Positions 1-6,406 of a stretch of DNA of 35,352 nucleotides are shown one piece after another. The stretch spans positions 1,505,314 through 1,540,665 of the forward strand of contig NZ_LT546237.1 of NCBI RefSeq assembly GCF_900078675.2, written 5' to 3'. This DNA comes from Mycobacterium interjectum (GTDB lineage: Bacteria; Actinomycetota; Actinomycetes; Mycobacteriales; Mycobacteriaceae). Positions within the stretch are counted from its first letter, which is position 1, and every line of letters starts with the position of its first letter. The position numbers were made by a program, and so were the translations under genes. The notes below the pieces were generated by a model. It did no database searches. It was not told the origin of the DNA and worked only from the letters and a program-made list of their open reading frames with translations.

Positions 1-53
1 CCCCGGGCGAGTTGAGTTATGGTTCTCCGCAACTCGACTGCAAGGGGACACCC

Positions 54-1217
54 ATGGCCAAGCTCAGGTTTGGATACTTCATCGCCCCGTTCCACCGGGC
101 GGGCACCAACCCGACCCTCGCCCTGCAACGCGATCTCGAGTTCGTCCAACATCTCGACGCGCTCGGCTTCGACGAAGCCTGGATCGGCGAGCATCACTCC
201 GCCGGCAGCGAAATCATCAGCTCCCCGGAAATCTTCATCGCCGCGGCCGCCGAACGCGCCAGGCGCATTCGCTTCGGGACCGGGGTTATTTCGCTGTCCT
301 ATCACAACCCGCTCTGGGTCGCCGACCGATTGATGCTGCTGGATCACCTCACCCATGGGCGCATCATCGGCGGGGTGGGTCCCGGTTCGCTGCCCACGGA
401 TTCCTCGATGATCGGGCTGAATCCGACCGACACGCGAGAGCTACTCGAGACCAACCTCGACATCGTCGTTCGGTTGCTGGCGGGGGAGACGGTGAGCGCC
501 AAGACCGCCACGCACCAGCTTTTTGACGCCAAGTTGCAGCTGGCCCCGTACTCCGAAGCGGGGATACCGCTGGCGGTCGCCGCGGTCGCATCGCCGACCG
601 GGGCCCGGCTGGCCGGCAAGCACGGCATCGGGCTGCTGTCCATCGGGGCGACGCTGATCGTCGAGGGCTTCGACGCGCTGTCCTATCACTGGAACATCGT
701 CGAGGAGCGCGCCGCGGCCTTCGGTACGCAGGTCGACCGCAAGGCCTGGAGCCTGGTCGGGCCCATGCACATCGCCGAGACCGACGAACAGGCCCGCGCC
801 GACGTGAAATTCGGCATCGAGTCGTGGTTCAACTACTTCCAGAAGGTGGCGGCCTTCCCCCAGATGACCATGCCGGGCGAGCAGCTGGACGAGATGATCG
901 ACGTCATCAACGACAACGGGGCGGGCGTCATCGGCACGCCGGAGCGGGCCCGCGCCCAGGTGCAGCGGCTCTGGGATCAGTCCGGAGGCTTCGGCTGCTT
1001 CCTGCAGATGGGCCACGAGTGGGCGAACCCCGCGGCCACCAAGCGGTCGGCCGAACTGTTCGCCGCCGAGGTCATGCCCCACTTCCAGGGCCTGGCGCAG
1101 CCGACGCTGGACGCCGCGGCGCGGGCCGGGCAGGTGCGCGACGACCTGGCGCAGTCCCAGCTGCAGGCCGTCGAGCACATGGCCAAGAAGTATCAGGACG
1201 AGATCGGTTCTCAGTAG
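54..1217 (+). CDS. LLM-class flavin-dependent monooxygenase (limonene monooxygenase-like)
   Basis: A 387-residue protein of the bacterial luciferase/F420-FMN-dependent monooxygenase superfamily. The N-terminal strand (KLRFGYFIAPFH), the EAWIGEHHS segment and the later GTGVISLSYHNPLWVAD and GRIIGGVGPGS segments are the usual TIM-barrel landmarks. Length matches limonene-1,2-monooxygenase-like members, and resembles the Rv1936 type. Family members oxidise small hydrophobic substrates with reduced flavin; the substrate here is unknown. The frame opens at 12, but ATG at 54 is preceded by AAGGGGA at a good distance and gives the usual N-terminus. It stands alone on the plus strand; the next gene starts about 90 bases after its stop. 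Family assignment is firm, substrate is not. Confidence 0.93.
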   Translation: MAKLRFGYFIAPFHRAGTNPTLALQRDLEFVQHLDALGFDEAWIGEHHSAGSEIISSPEIFIAAAAERARRIRFGTGVISLSYHNPLWVADRLMLLDHLTHGRIIGGVGPGSLPTDSSMIGLNPTDTRELLETNLDIVVRLLAGETVSAKTATHQLFDAKLQLAPYSEAGIPLAVAAVASPTGARLAGKHGIGLLSIGATLIVEGFDALSYHWNIVEERAAAFGTQVDRKAWSLVGPMHIAETDEQARADVKFGIESWFNYFQKVAAFPQMTMPGEQLDEMIDVINDNGAGVIGTPERARAQVQRLWDQSGGFGCFLQMGHEWANPAATKRSAELFAAEVMPHFQGLAQPTLDAAARAGQVRDDLAQSQLQAVEHMAKKYQDEIGSQ

Positions 1218-1307
1218 CGGCTCCTCGGCCAAACCACCGCAAGATCTCATACTGCAGCGACAGCGGCTACTCAGCTCGCAGCTAGTCAGGGGCGCAAGCC
1301 TCGATGC

Positions 1308-1631
1308 ATGACCATCCAGAAATCCGGCACGCCGCGTCGGCAATGGCGGCGGCTCCAACTCATTTTCGCCGGGGCAGCGGCCCTTGCGACGCTCGCGCTT
1401 TTCGGCACGGCGCGTCCCGACGTCGCGGTGGCCGCTCCCGTCAGCGGCCCGTTCGGCGGCTTCGCCGCCGACGACAGCGACGACCAGGCCCAGTTGCAGC
1501 AACAGCTGGACCAGCAACAGCTGCAGCAGTCCATGCAACAGGCCGAGGAACAAAACGAACAGGCCCAGCAGCAATTCCAGCAGGACATGCAGCAGGCCCA
1601 GATCGACGAGCAGCAGGCCAACAACCCTTAG
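1308..1631 (+). CDS. small secreted glutamine-rich protein
   Basis: A 107-residue protein of unknown function. The N-terminus is basic (PRRQWRR), followed by a hydrophobic stretch (LIFAGAAALATLALF) and an Ala-rich cleavage-like site near VAVAAP, so it should be exported by Sec or held by one membrane helix. The mature part is short and extremely rich in Gln with some Asp and Glu (repeats of QQL, QQ and QA), consistent with a single charged amphipathic helix or coiled coil. No domain is recognised. ATG 1308 was chosen; ATG 1304 is in another frame. A weak AGGGG lies upstream. GC-rich codons and a clean signal peptide argue that it is real. Confidence 0.75.
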   Translation: MTIQKSGTPRRQWRRLQLIFAGAAALATLALFGTARPDVAVAAPVSGPFGGFAADDSDDQAQLQQQLDQQQLQQSMQQAEEQNEQAQQQFQQDMQQAQIDEQQANNP

Positions 1632-1661
1632 CCGTGAAAGCCCTGGGCCGCGGGGTAATCC

Positions 1662-2129
1662 CTACCGGTCGCCGGCCGACTCGCGCTCGGCCGCCTGCAC
1701 CAGCCGGCCCGAGAAGAACCGGACCGCCCCGCCCAGCGCGGCCCGCATCACCGGACCCGTTCCGCGGACTCCTTCGACGAACTCGCCCGTCCAGCGGATG
1801 TCGGTGCCGCCCGACTGATTCGGGGTGAAGACCACCTCGCCGAAGTAATCCTTGGCGGGGCTGGGCGGCCCGACCAGCTTGTAGGCGTGCCGGCGGTCCT
1901 GCTCGTAGACGACGGTTTCCTCCTGCACGAGCAGCGGCCACATCCCGACCTTGCGGACGGCCCCGACGCCGCCCGGCGCCGGATCCCCCTGGCGCGCCCA
2001 ACTCGACTGAAGAACGATCGGCTTGGCCCACTTCGACCAGTTGGCGCCGTCGGCGACCAGCCGAAACAACGTCGCCGCGGGCGCGCTGCTGGTGCGGTTG
2101 ATTTCGAACGAAAACTTACGGCCCGACAT
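1662..2129 (-). CDS. SRPBCC / polyketide cyclase-like lipid-binding protein
   Basis: A 155-residue START/SRPBCC-fold protein. Visible signs are the opening FSFEINRTSSAPAATLFRLV, the W-S-K-W segment, the VRKVG and LVQEETVV strands, and the C-terminal helix with MRAALGGAVRFFSGRLVQAAE, a pattern typical of mycobacterial polyketide_cyc2 proteins. These bind hydrophobic ligands in a helix-grip cavity; the ligand is unknown. It is convergent with the Gln-rich gene. A TANNNT -10 (2137-2142, minus strand) lies 7 bases from the ATG, so the mRNA is probably leaderless, which supports this start. Confidence 0.88.
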   Translation of the reverse strand: MSGRKFSFEINRTSSAPAATLFRLVADGANWSKWAKPIVLQSSWARQGDPAPGGVGAVRKVGMWPLLVQEETVVYEQDRRHAYKLVGPPSPAKDYFGEVVFTPNQSGGTDIRWTGEFVEGVRGTGPVMRAALGGAVRFFSGRLVQAAERESAGDR

Positions 2130-2136
2130 GCCGCGT

Positions 2137-2142
2137 ACCCTA
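2137..2142 (-). promoter_or_regulatory. -10 element TAGGGT of a leaderless promoter
   Basis: TAGGGT on the minus strand fits the mycobacterial TANNNT -10 and ends 7 bases before the ATG at 2129, which places the transcription start at or next to the start codon. No good -35 is visible. It overlaps the stop codon of the doubtful small frame 2140-2334. Confidence 0.5.
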
Positions 2143-2334
2143 CGCGTCGGGTGTGGAGCCTACGAGTGCGGTCACGGTGCGGCCGTCCTCGAGCTCGATC
2201 CTGCAGCTGGCAAACCCGCTCCAGGCAACCCCGAATCCATTTCGGCCGGGTGAATTCGGGTGGACTCGTGGCGATGACAACCGAAGTCGCCAGAGGTCGC
2301 CCGCCGCCCCGCGATGAATTTTGGCGTCGAGCAT
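2140..2334 (-). CDS. possible small hypothetical protein
   Basis: A 64-codon frame. Its second half (VAWSGFASCRIELEDGRTV, then TALVGSTPDA) reads like a genuine beta-rich protein end with high GC at third codon positions, while the first half looks less coding. The true start may therefore lie further in. It ends 10 bases before the SRPBCC gene on the same strand. It matches no family I recognise and may be a remnant or a short conserved mycobacterial protein. Confidence 0.3.
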   Translation of the reverse strand: MLDAKIHRGAAGDLWRLRLSSPRVHPNSPGRNGFGVAWSGFASCRIELEDGRTVTALVGSTPDA

Positions 2335-2389
2335 TGTCTATATGTGTAGTTCCGTCGGACTCGATCGGCTCGATGGGTCAACACAAGCT

Positions 2390-2416
2390 GCCCCCGCACC
2401 TCCCGCGGGGGCTTTT
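2390..2416 (+). terminator. orphan intrinsic terminator / attenuator hairpin with anti-SD-like loop
   Basis: GCCCCCGC (2390-2397) and GCGGGGGC (2405-2412) form a perfect 8-bp stem with loop ACCTCCC, followed at once by TTTT (2413-2416). It points along the plus strand, but no plus-strand gene lies upstream after 1631. It sits 20 bases before the SDR start, just ahead of the SD GGAAGGGG (2423-2430). It therefore looks like a leader attenuator or the 3' end of a small RNA. The loop contains ACCTCC, the same sequence as the 16S anti-Shine-Dalgarno core. Confidence 0.7.
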
Positions 2417-2436
2417 CATTTGGGAAGGGGTTTGTC

Positions 2437-3159
2437 GTGAGTGAGATCGCCGACAAAGCAGTTCTGATCACCGGCGCCAATCGCGGCATCGGCCGGGCGC
2501 TCCTGGACGAGGCGCTGCACAGAGGGGCGCGGCGGGTTTACGCGGGTACGCGGGATCGCTTTACCGCGACCGATGAGCGCGTCGTGCCGGTGGCGCTGGA
2601 CGTGACGAATAATGCGCAGATCCAAGACACCGTCGGCGCGGTCGAATCGCTTGATGTGCTGATCAACAACGCGGGCATCGCGCTCTACGACGATCTCAGC
2701 GATCCCGGGGTGCTCCAACGGCACCTGGCCGTCAACCTCTTCGGCACCTACGCGGTGACGCAGGCGTTCCTGCCGGCGCTGATTCGATCCCGGGGCGCGG
2801 TGATCAACAACCTGTCGGTCAACGCACTGGCGCCCCTGCCGCTCATTCCCGCGTACTCGGTCTCCAAGGCGGCCGCGCTCAGCCTCACCCAGTCGCTGCG
2901 CGCCGTCCTGGGGCCGCAAGGCGTCCGGGTCCACGCGATTTTCACCGGTCCGGTGGACACCGACATGACCCGCGACCTCGACATCCCGAAAGCAACCCCG
3001 CGGTCCGTCGCCGCCGCCGTCTTCGACGCACTGCAGCGCGGCGAGCACGACATCTTCCCCGATCCCGTGTCGCAATCCATCGCGCGGGGCTGGCACAGCG
3101 ACCCGGCCAAGGAGCTGGAGCGCCAGTACGCCCAGCTACTCGCGACGGCCCACGCCTGA
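2437..3159 (+). CDS. SDR family NAD(P)-dependent oxidoreductase
   Basis: A classical short-chain dehydrogenase of 240 residues. Visible are the dinucleotide-binding TGANRGIG (12-19), NNAG (77-80), the catalytic Ser near 127 and Y140xxxK144. The Gly-rich loop followed by Arg suggests NADP(H). The protein lacks the extended C-terminus of some SDRs, and the end is short and basic/acidic. The GTG start follows SD GGAAGGGG at 6-base spacing and a leader terminator at 2390-2416. It heads a plus-strand run of five genes with short gaps (21, 47, 12 and 11 bases). The substrate cannot be told. Confidence 0.93.
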   Translation: MSEIADKAVLITGANRGIGRALLDEALHRGARRVYAGTRDRFTATDERVVPVALDVTNNAQIQDTVGAVESLDVLINNAGIALYDDLSDPGVLQRHLAVNLFGTYAVTQAFLPALIRSRGAVINNLSVNALAPLPLIPAYSVSKAAALSLTQSLRAVLGPQGVRVHAIFTGPVDTDMTRDLDIPKATPRSVAAAVFDALQRGEHDIFPDPVSQSIARGWHSDPAKELERQYAQLLATAHA

Positions 3160-3180
3160 CCGCACCACCAGGAGGACAAG

Positions 3181-3924
3181 ATGAACAACCTATCGGGCAA
3201 GACCGCACTCATCGTCGGCGCAAGCCGCGGGCTGGGCCGGGGCATCGCACTGGCTACGGCCGCCGCCGGCGCCTCGGTGATAGCCGTGTCCCGCAGCGCG
3301 ACAACGTTTCCCGAGCCCGGCGGCGCCGGCAGCATTCAAGCGGTCGTCGCCGACGCGACCGACTCCTCGGTGCCGGGCAGCCTTCTGGACCGATACGATC
3401 CGCAGCTTCTCGTGTTGGTGGCCGGGGCAACCCCGCTGATTCGCCCACTGCAGCACCACACCTGGGAGACGTTCTCGGCCAACTGGAATACCGACGTGCG
3501 CATCACCTTTCATTGGCTGCGCGAGACCCTGCTCAAACCGCTGCGGCCCGGCAGCACGGTGGTGGTCGTCAGCAGCGGCGCCGCGCTGGCCGGCTCGCCG
3601 CTCAGCGGCGGGTACGCCGGCGCGAAAGCCACCCAACGCTTCATCAGCGGCTACGCGCAAGAGGAGGCGGACCGCGCGGGCCTCGGCATCACCTTCACGG
3701 CCGTGCTGCCGCGGATCACTCCGCTGACCGACCTCGGCCGCCCCGCCGTGCGGGCCTACGCGGCCCGCAATGGGCAATCCGAAGAGGAATACGTCAGGCA
3801 GCTCGGCGAACCGCTCAGCCCGGAGTCGGCCGGTGCGGCCGTGCTCGAGTTGGCGCGGGCGGACAGCGCCAGCGTCGCTCCCGGCTACCTGCTGACCGGC
3901 GCGGGGCTGCAGAAGCTCCCCTGA
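3181..3924 (+). CDS. SDR family oxidoreductase, divergent
   Basis: A 247-residue Rossmann protein with GASRGLG (13-19), Ser131/132 and Y145xxxK149 (YAGAK). The usual NNAG is replaced by VAGATP, and the hydrophobic core is kept, so it belongs to a divergent SDR subgroup that may still be catalytic. The start is well supported by AGGAGG just upstream of ATG. It lies 21 bases after the first SDR, so the two are very likely co-transcribed. The pair may act on related substrates; this is inference from position only. Confidence 0.92.
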   Translation: MNNLSGKTALIVGASRGLGRGIALATAAAGASVIAVSRSATTFPEPGGAGSIQAVVADATDSSVPGSLLDRYDPQLLVLVAGATPLIRPLQHHTWETFSANWNTDVRITFHWLRETLLKPLRPGSTVVVVSSGAALAGSPLSGGYAGAKATQRFISGYAQEEADRAGLGITFTAVLPRITPLTDLGRPAVRAYAARNGQSEEEYVRQLGEPLSPESAGAAVLELARADSASVAPGYLLTGAGLQKLP

Positions 3925-3971
3925 CACGCCCAAGCGTCGAAAAACACTGCACCACAACAGAAAGGCCGACG

Positions 3972-4721
3972 ATGAACATGCAGACGCCCCCGATCGTATC
4001 GGCGCCGGACTGGGAGGCCGCGCGCCAGCAGCTGCTGGTCAGGGAAAAAGAGCTCTCCCGGGCACGGGACGCGCTGGCCGCCCGGCGCCGCCGCATGCCG
4101 TGGCTGCCGGTGGACAAGCCCTACCAATTCGACGGGCCCGACGGCAGGGTCAGCCTGCGGGACCTGTTCGGCGGCCGGCGCCAGCTGATCGTTTACCGGG
4201 CGTTCCTGAAACCCGGGGTGGACGGCTGGCCCGACCATGCCTGCCGGGGCTGCTCGATGATCGCCGATCACATCGGCAACCTCGCGCATCTGAATGCCCG
4301 CAACACCACGCTGGTGTTCGCCTCCCGCGGCGGCCAGCCTGACATCGCCCGGGTGAAGGCCCGGATGGGCTGGCACATGCCCTGGTACACGATCACCGAC
4401 GACTTCGACCGCGACTTCGGCGTCGACGAGTGGCACGGCACCAACGCCTTCATCCGCAACGGCGACCGGGTGTTCCGCACGTACTTCATCAACAACCGCG
4501 GCGACGAGGCGCTGGGCACCACCTGGAGTTACCTGGACATGACCGCCCTTGGGCGGCAGGAGGATTGGGAAGACTCCCCGGACGGCTACCCGCAGAGCCC
4601 CGCGTATGCGTGGTGGAATTGGCACGACGCCTACGGCGAGGGGCAACAGCAGTGGTGGGACGAGCCCGACCCGGGCGCGCGCAACCCCGACGATCCCCGG
4701 CCGCCACGCCGCGACTCGTGA
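3972..4721 (+). CDS. DUF899 thioredoxin-like protein
   Basis: A 249-residue DUF899 family member. These proteins have a thioredoxin-like fold and no established reaction. Diagnostic segments are the N-terminal helix with LLVREKELSRARDALAA, the RRRRMPW-VDKPY stretch, LRDLFGGRRQLIVY, the HACRGCSMIADH segment with two Cys (CRGC), and the C-terminal YAWWNWHDAYG region. The CRGC pair could be redox-active, but this is inference. ATG 3972 follows AGAAAGG. It is the third gene of the run and precedes an ECF sigma gene by 12 bases; DUF899 genes are often found beside sigma or ArsR/SRPBCC genes in actinobacteria. Confidence 0.93.
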   Translation: MNMQTPPIVSAPDWEAARQQLLVREKELSRARDALAARRRRMPWLPVDKPYQFDGPDGRVSLRDLFGGRRQLIVYRAFLKPGVDGWPDHACRGCSMIADHIGNLAHLNARNTTLVFASRGGQPDIARVKARMGWHMPWYTITDDFDRDFGVDEWHGTNAFIRNGDRVFRTYFINNRGDEALGTTWSYLDMTALGRQEDWEDSPDGYPQSPAYAWWNWHDAYGEGQQQWWDEPDPGARNPDDPRPPRRDS

Positions 4722-4733
4722 AAGGCTTTGGGC

Positions 4734-5720
4734 ATGGCGCACGGCGGCATCGATGATTTCGCACAAGTGGCCGAACGGTACCGGCCGGAGCTGCGGGCAT
4801 ACTGCTACCGCATGCTCGGATCCGTCGACGAGTGCGAGGATCTCGTGCAGGACACCTACCTGCGGGCGTTGCAGGCGTACGAGGGGTTCGAGGGGCGATC
4901 CTCAGTCCGGCTGTGGCTCTACAAGATTGCCACGAACACATATTTGAACGTGTTGCAGACTCGCAAGCGGCGTCCCCTTCCCTCCGGGCTCGCCGCCCCG
5001 GCCGACAGCGCGGCAGTCGCGCCGGCCCCGGCGCAATCGGACATCCCGTGGTTGCAACCCGCACCGGACAGCCTGTTGTACGGCGCCACCGACGACCCCG
5101 CCGTCGTCGTTTCGGTGCGCAGCAGCGTCCGGTTGGCATTCGTCGCCGCCCTGCAGCATTTGTCGCCGTTGCAGCGCGCGGTCCTGGTACTGCGCGACGT
5201 ATTGGGTTGGCAGGCCGGCGAAGTCGCCGAGATGCTGGAGACTTCCACCGCCGCCGTCAACAGCGCCTTGCAACGCGCCCGCGCCCGATTGGCACAGGCC
5301 GGCCCGGCGCTCGACGAGCTCAGCGAACCCACCGAACCCGAACTGCGCGACGTGATCGACCGCTACATGGCCGCCTTCGAACACGCCGACGTCGACGCAC
5401 TGGCGGAACTGCTGCGCGCCGACGTCGAGCTCGAAATGCCGCCCATTCCAACCTGGTTCACCGGACGGGATGCGGTGTGCGCGTTTTTGGCCCGGGTCGT
5501 GCTGCACACCGCGGATCAGTGGCGGCTCGCGCCCACCCAGGCCAACGGCGCCCCGGCCCTGGCCATGTACGGGCGGGCACCGGATGGTTCCTTTCGAGCC
5601 CATGGGCTGGACGTGCTGGCCCTGGTCGACGGTCGCATCTCGCGTATCGTTGCGTTCAACGACGCGGCGCTGGTCGCGAAGTTCGGCCTGCCCGAGACGT
5701 TCGTCGCGCCGGGGAGCTGA
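4734..5720 (+). CDS. ECF sigma factor with C-terminal SnoaL-like domain (SigG/TIGR02960 type)
   Basis: A 328-residue extracytoplasmic-function sigma factor. Region 2 is about residues 10-77 (RAYCYRMLGSVDECEDLVQDTYLRAL, given here in two parts: RAYCYRMLGS, and DECEDLVQDTYLRAL). The linker carries DIPWLQPAPD, a hallmark of the SigG/TIGR02960 group. Region 4 is about 130-190 (LSPLQRAVLVLRDVLGW, then STAAVNSALQRARARL). Residues 205-315 form a SnoaL-like NTF2-fold domain. In such sigma factors the added domain is thought to modulate activity in place of a separate anti-sigma factor, and none is encoded nearby. ATG 4734 is preferred over TTG 4728 because GAAAGG lies 8 bases upstream. Its regulon is unknown; its own operon is a candidate target. 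Confidence 0.92.
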   Translation: MAHGGIDDFAQVAERYRPELRAYCYRMLGSVDECEDLVQDTYLRALQAYEGFEGRSSVRLWLYKIATNTYLNVLQTRKRRPLPSGLAAPADSAAVAPAPAQSDIPWLQPAPDSLLYGATDDPAVVVSVRSSVRLAFVAALQHLSPLQRAVLVLRDVLGWQAGEVAEMLETSTAAVNSALQRARARLAQAGPALDELSEPTEPELRDVIDRYMAAFEHADVDALAELLRADVELEMPPIPTWFTGRDAVCAFLARVVLHTADQWRLAPTQANGAPALAMYGRAPDGSFRAHGLDVLALVDGRISRIVAFNDAALVAKFGLPETFVAPGS

Positions 5721-5731
5721 AGGCACGGACC

Positions 5732-6313
5732 GTGTCCGACACCGATGAGCGGGCCGTGCTGACCGAGGCGGCCCGCTACCTGCTCCAGAATCTCCTTCTG
5801 GTTCGCGAGGCCGACCTCGCGGCGCCGACGCCCTGCCGGGAGTGGGACCTGCGCCGCCTGTTGCACCACATCTGCGCCTCGTTGGCGGAGGTCGCCACCC
5901 TGCTGGCCGCGCGCGACTTCGGCGAGGGGACCCGGCCGGCGGCAGGTTCCGATCCAGCGGGCGCAGTGCGGGCCGCGATCGTCGACTTGGTGCTCGCAGC
6001 CCGGGTGCACAAGTCCGCTCCCGCTTTTGCCGGCCGGTGGTGCGAGATCCAGGGCCGGACGCTAGCCGCCAAAACCGTTGTCCACGTTGGTGCCATCGAG
6101 ATGGCCGTGCACGCGTGGGATATCGCCCAGGCGTGCCGAATCGATCGGCCCATTCCCTCGGGTGTCGCTTCGGCCCTGTTGTGGGTTTCGCCACCCCTGG
6201 CCCGGGCCGGGCTGGCCGGGCACGTGTTCGCCGAACCGCTGCCGGCACCGCCGACCGCCACGGCAAGCGAGCAGCTCCTTGCCCTGTTCGGCCGTCGACG
6301 CGCCCCTCGATGA
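5732..6313 (+). CDS. maleylpyruvate isomerase N-terminal/DinB-like domain protein (TIGR03086-like)
   Basis: A 193-residue four-helix-bundle protein related to mycothiol-dependent maleylpyruvate isomerase and TIGR03086 proteins. The TPCREWDLRRLLHHICASL motif, with paired His in the first helices, and HVGAIEMAVHAWDIAQA near the middle are typical and normally supply metal-binding His. Actinobacterial relatives use or are suspected to use mycothiol. The GTG start 11 bases after the sigma gene suggests translational coupling and a joint operon. It may be an effector or a target of the sigma factor. Another family member is at 15939-16496. Confidence 0.87.
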   Translation: MSDTDERAVLTEAARYLLQNLLLVREADLAAPTPCREWDLRRLLHHICASLAEVATLLAARDFGEGTRPAAGSDPAGAVRAAIVDLVLAARVHKSAPAFAGRWCEIQGRTLAAKTVVHVGAIEMAVHAWDIAQACRIDRPIPSGVASALLWVSPPLARAGLAGHVFAEPLPAPPTATASEQLLALFGRRRAPR

Positions 6314-6394
6314 GCGCGGGCCGGGCATCTACCGCCCCCGCGAACGTGGCGTGCGTCGACCCGCGCGGGGCACCGAGCCACCGCGGCGGGCACC

Positions 6395-6400
6395 TAGACT
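6395..6400 (+). promoter_or_regulatory. -10 element TAGACT of a leaderless promoter
   Basis: TAGACT ends 6 bases before ATG 6407, so transcription should start on the A of the start codon. It separates the acyl-AMP ligase from the upstream sigma-factor run as its own transcription unit. No consensus -35 is seen. Confidence 0.55.
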
Positions 6401-6406
6401 GCGCTC

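Noticed and set aside
441..1574. Long minus-strand frame (377 codons) antisense to the monooxygenase
   Set aside because: It is a product of high GC, made of Leu/Arg/Gly-rich sequence and lying opposite a clear gene in another frame.
4902..6266. 454-codon minus-strand frame over the sigma and DinB-like genes
   Set aside because: No domain pattern and Arg/Pro-rich low-complexity sequence; the plus-strand frames have full conserved motifs.
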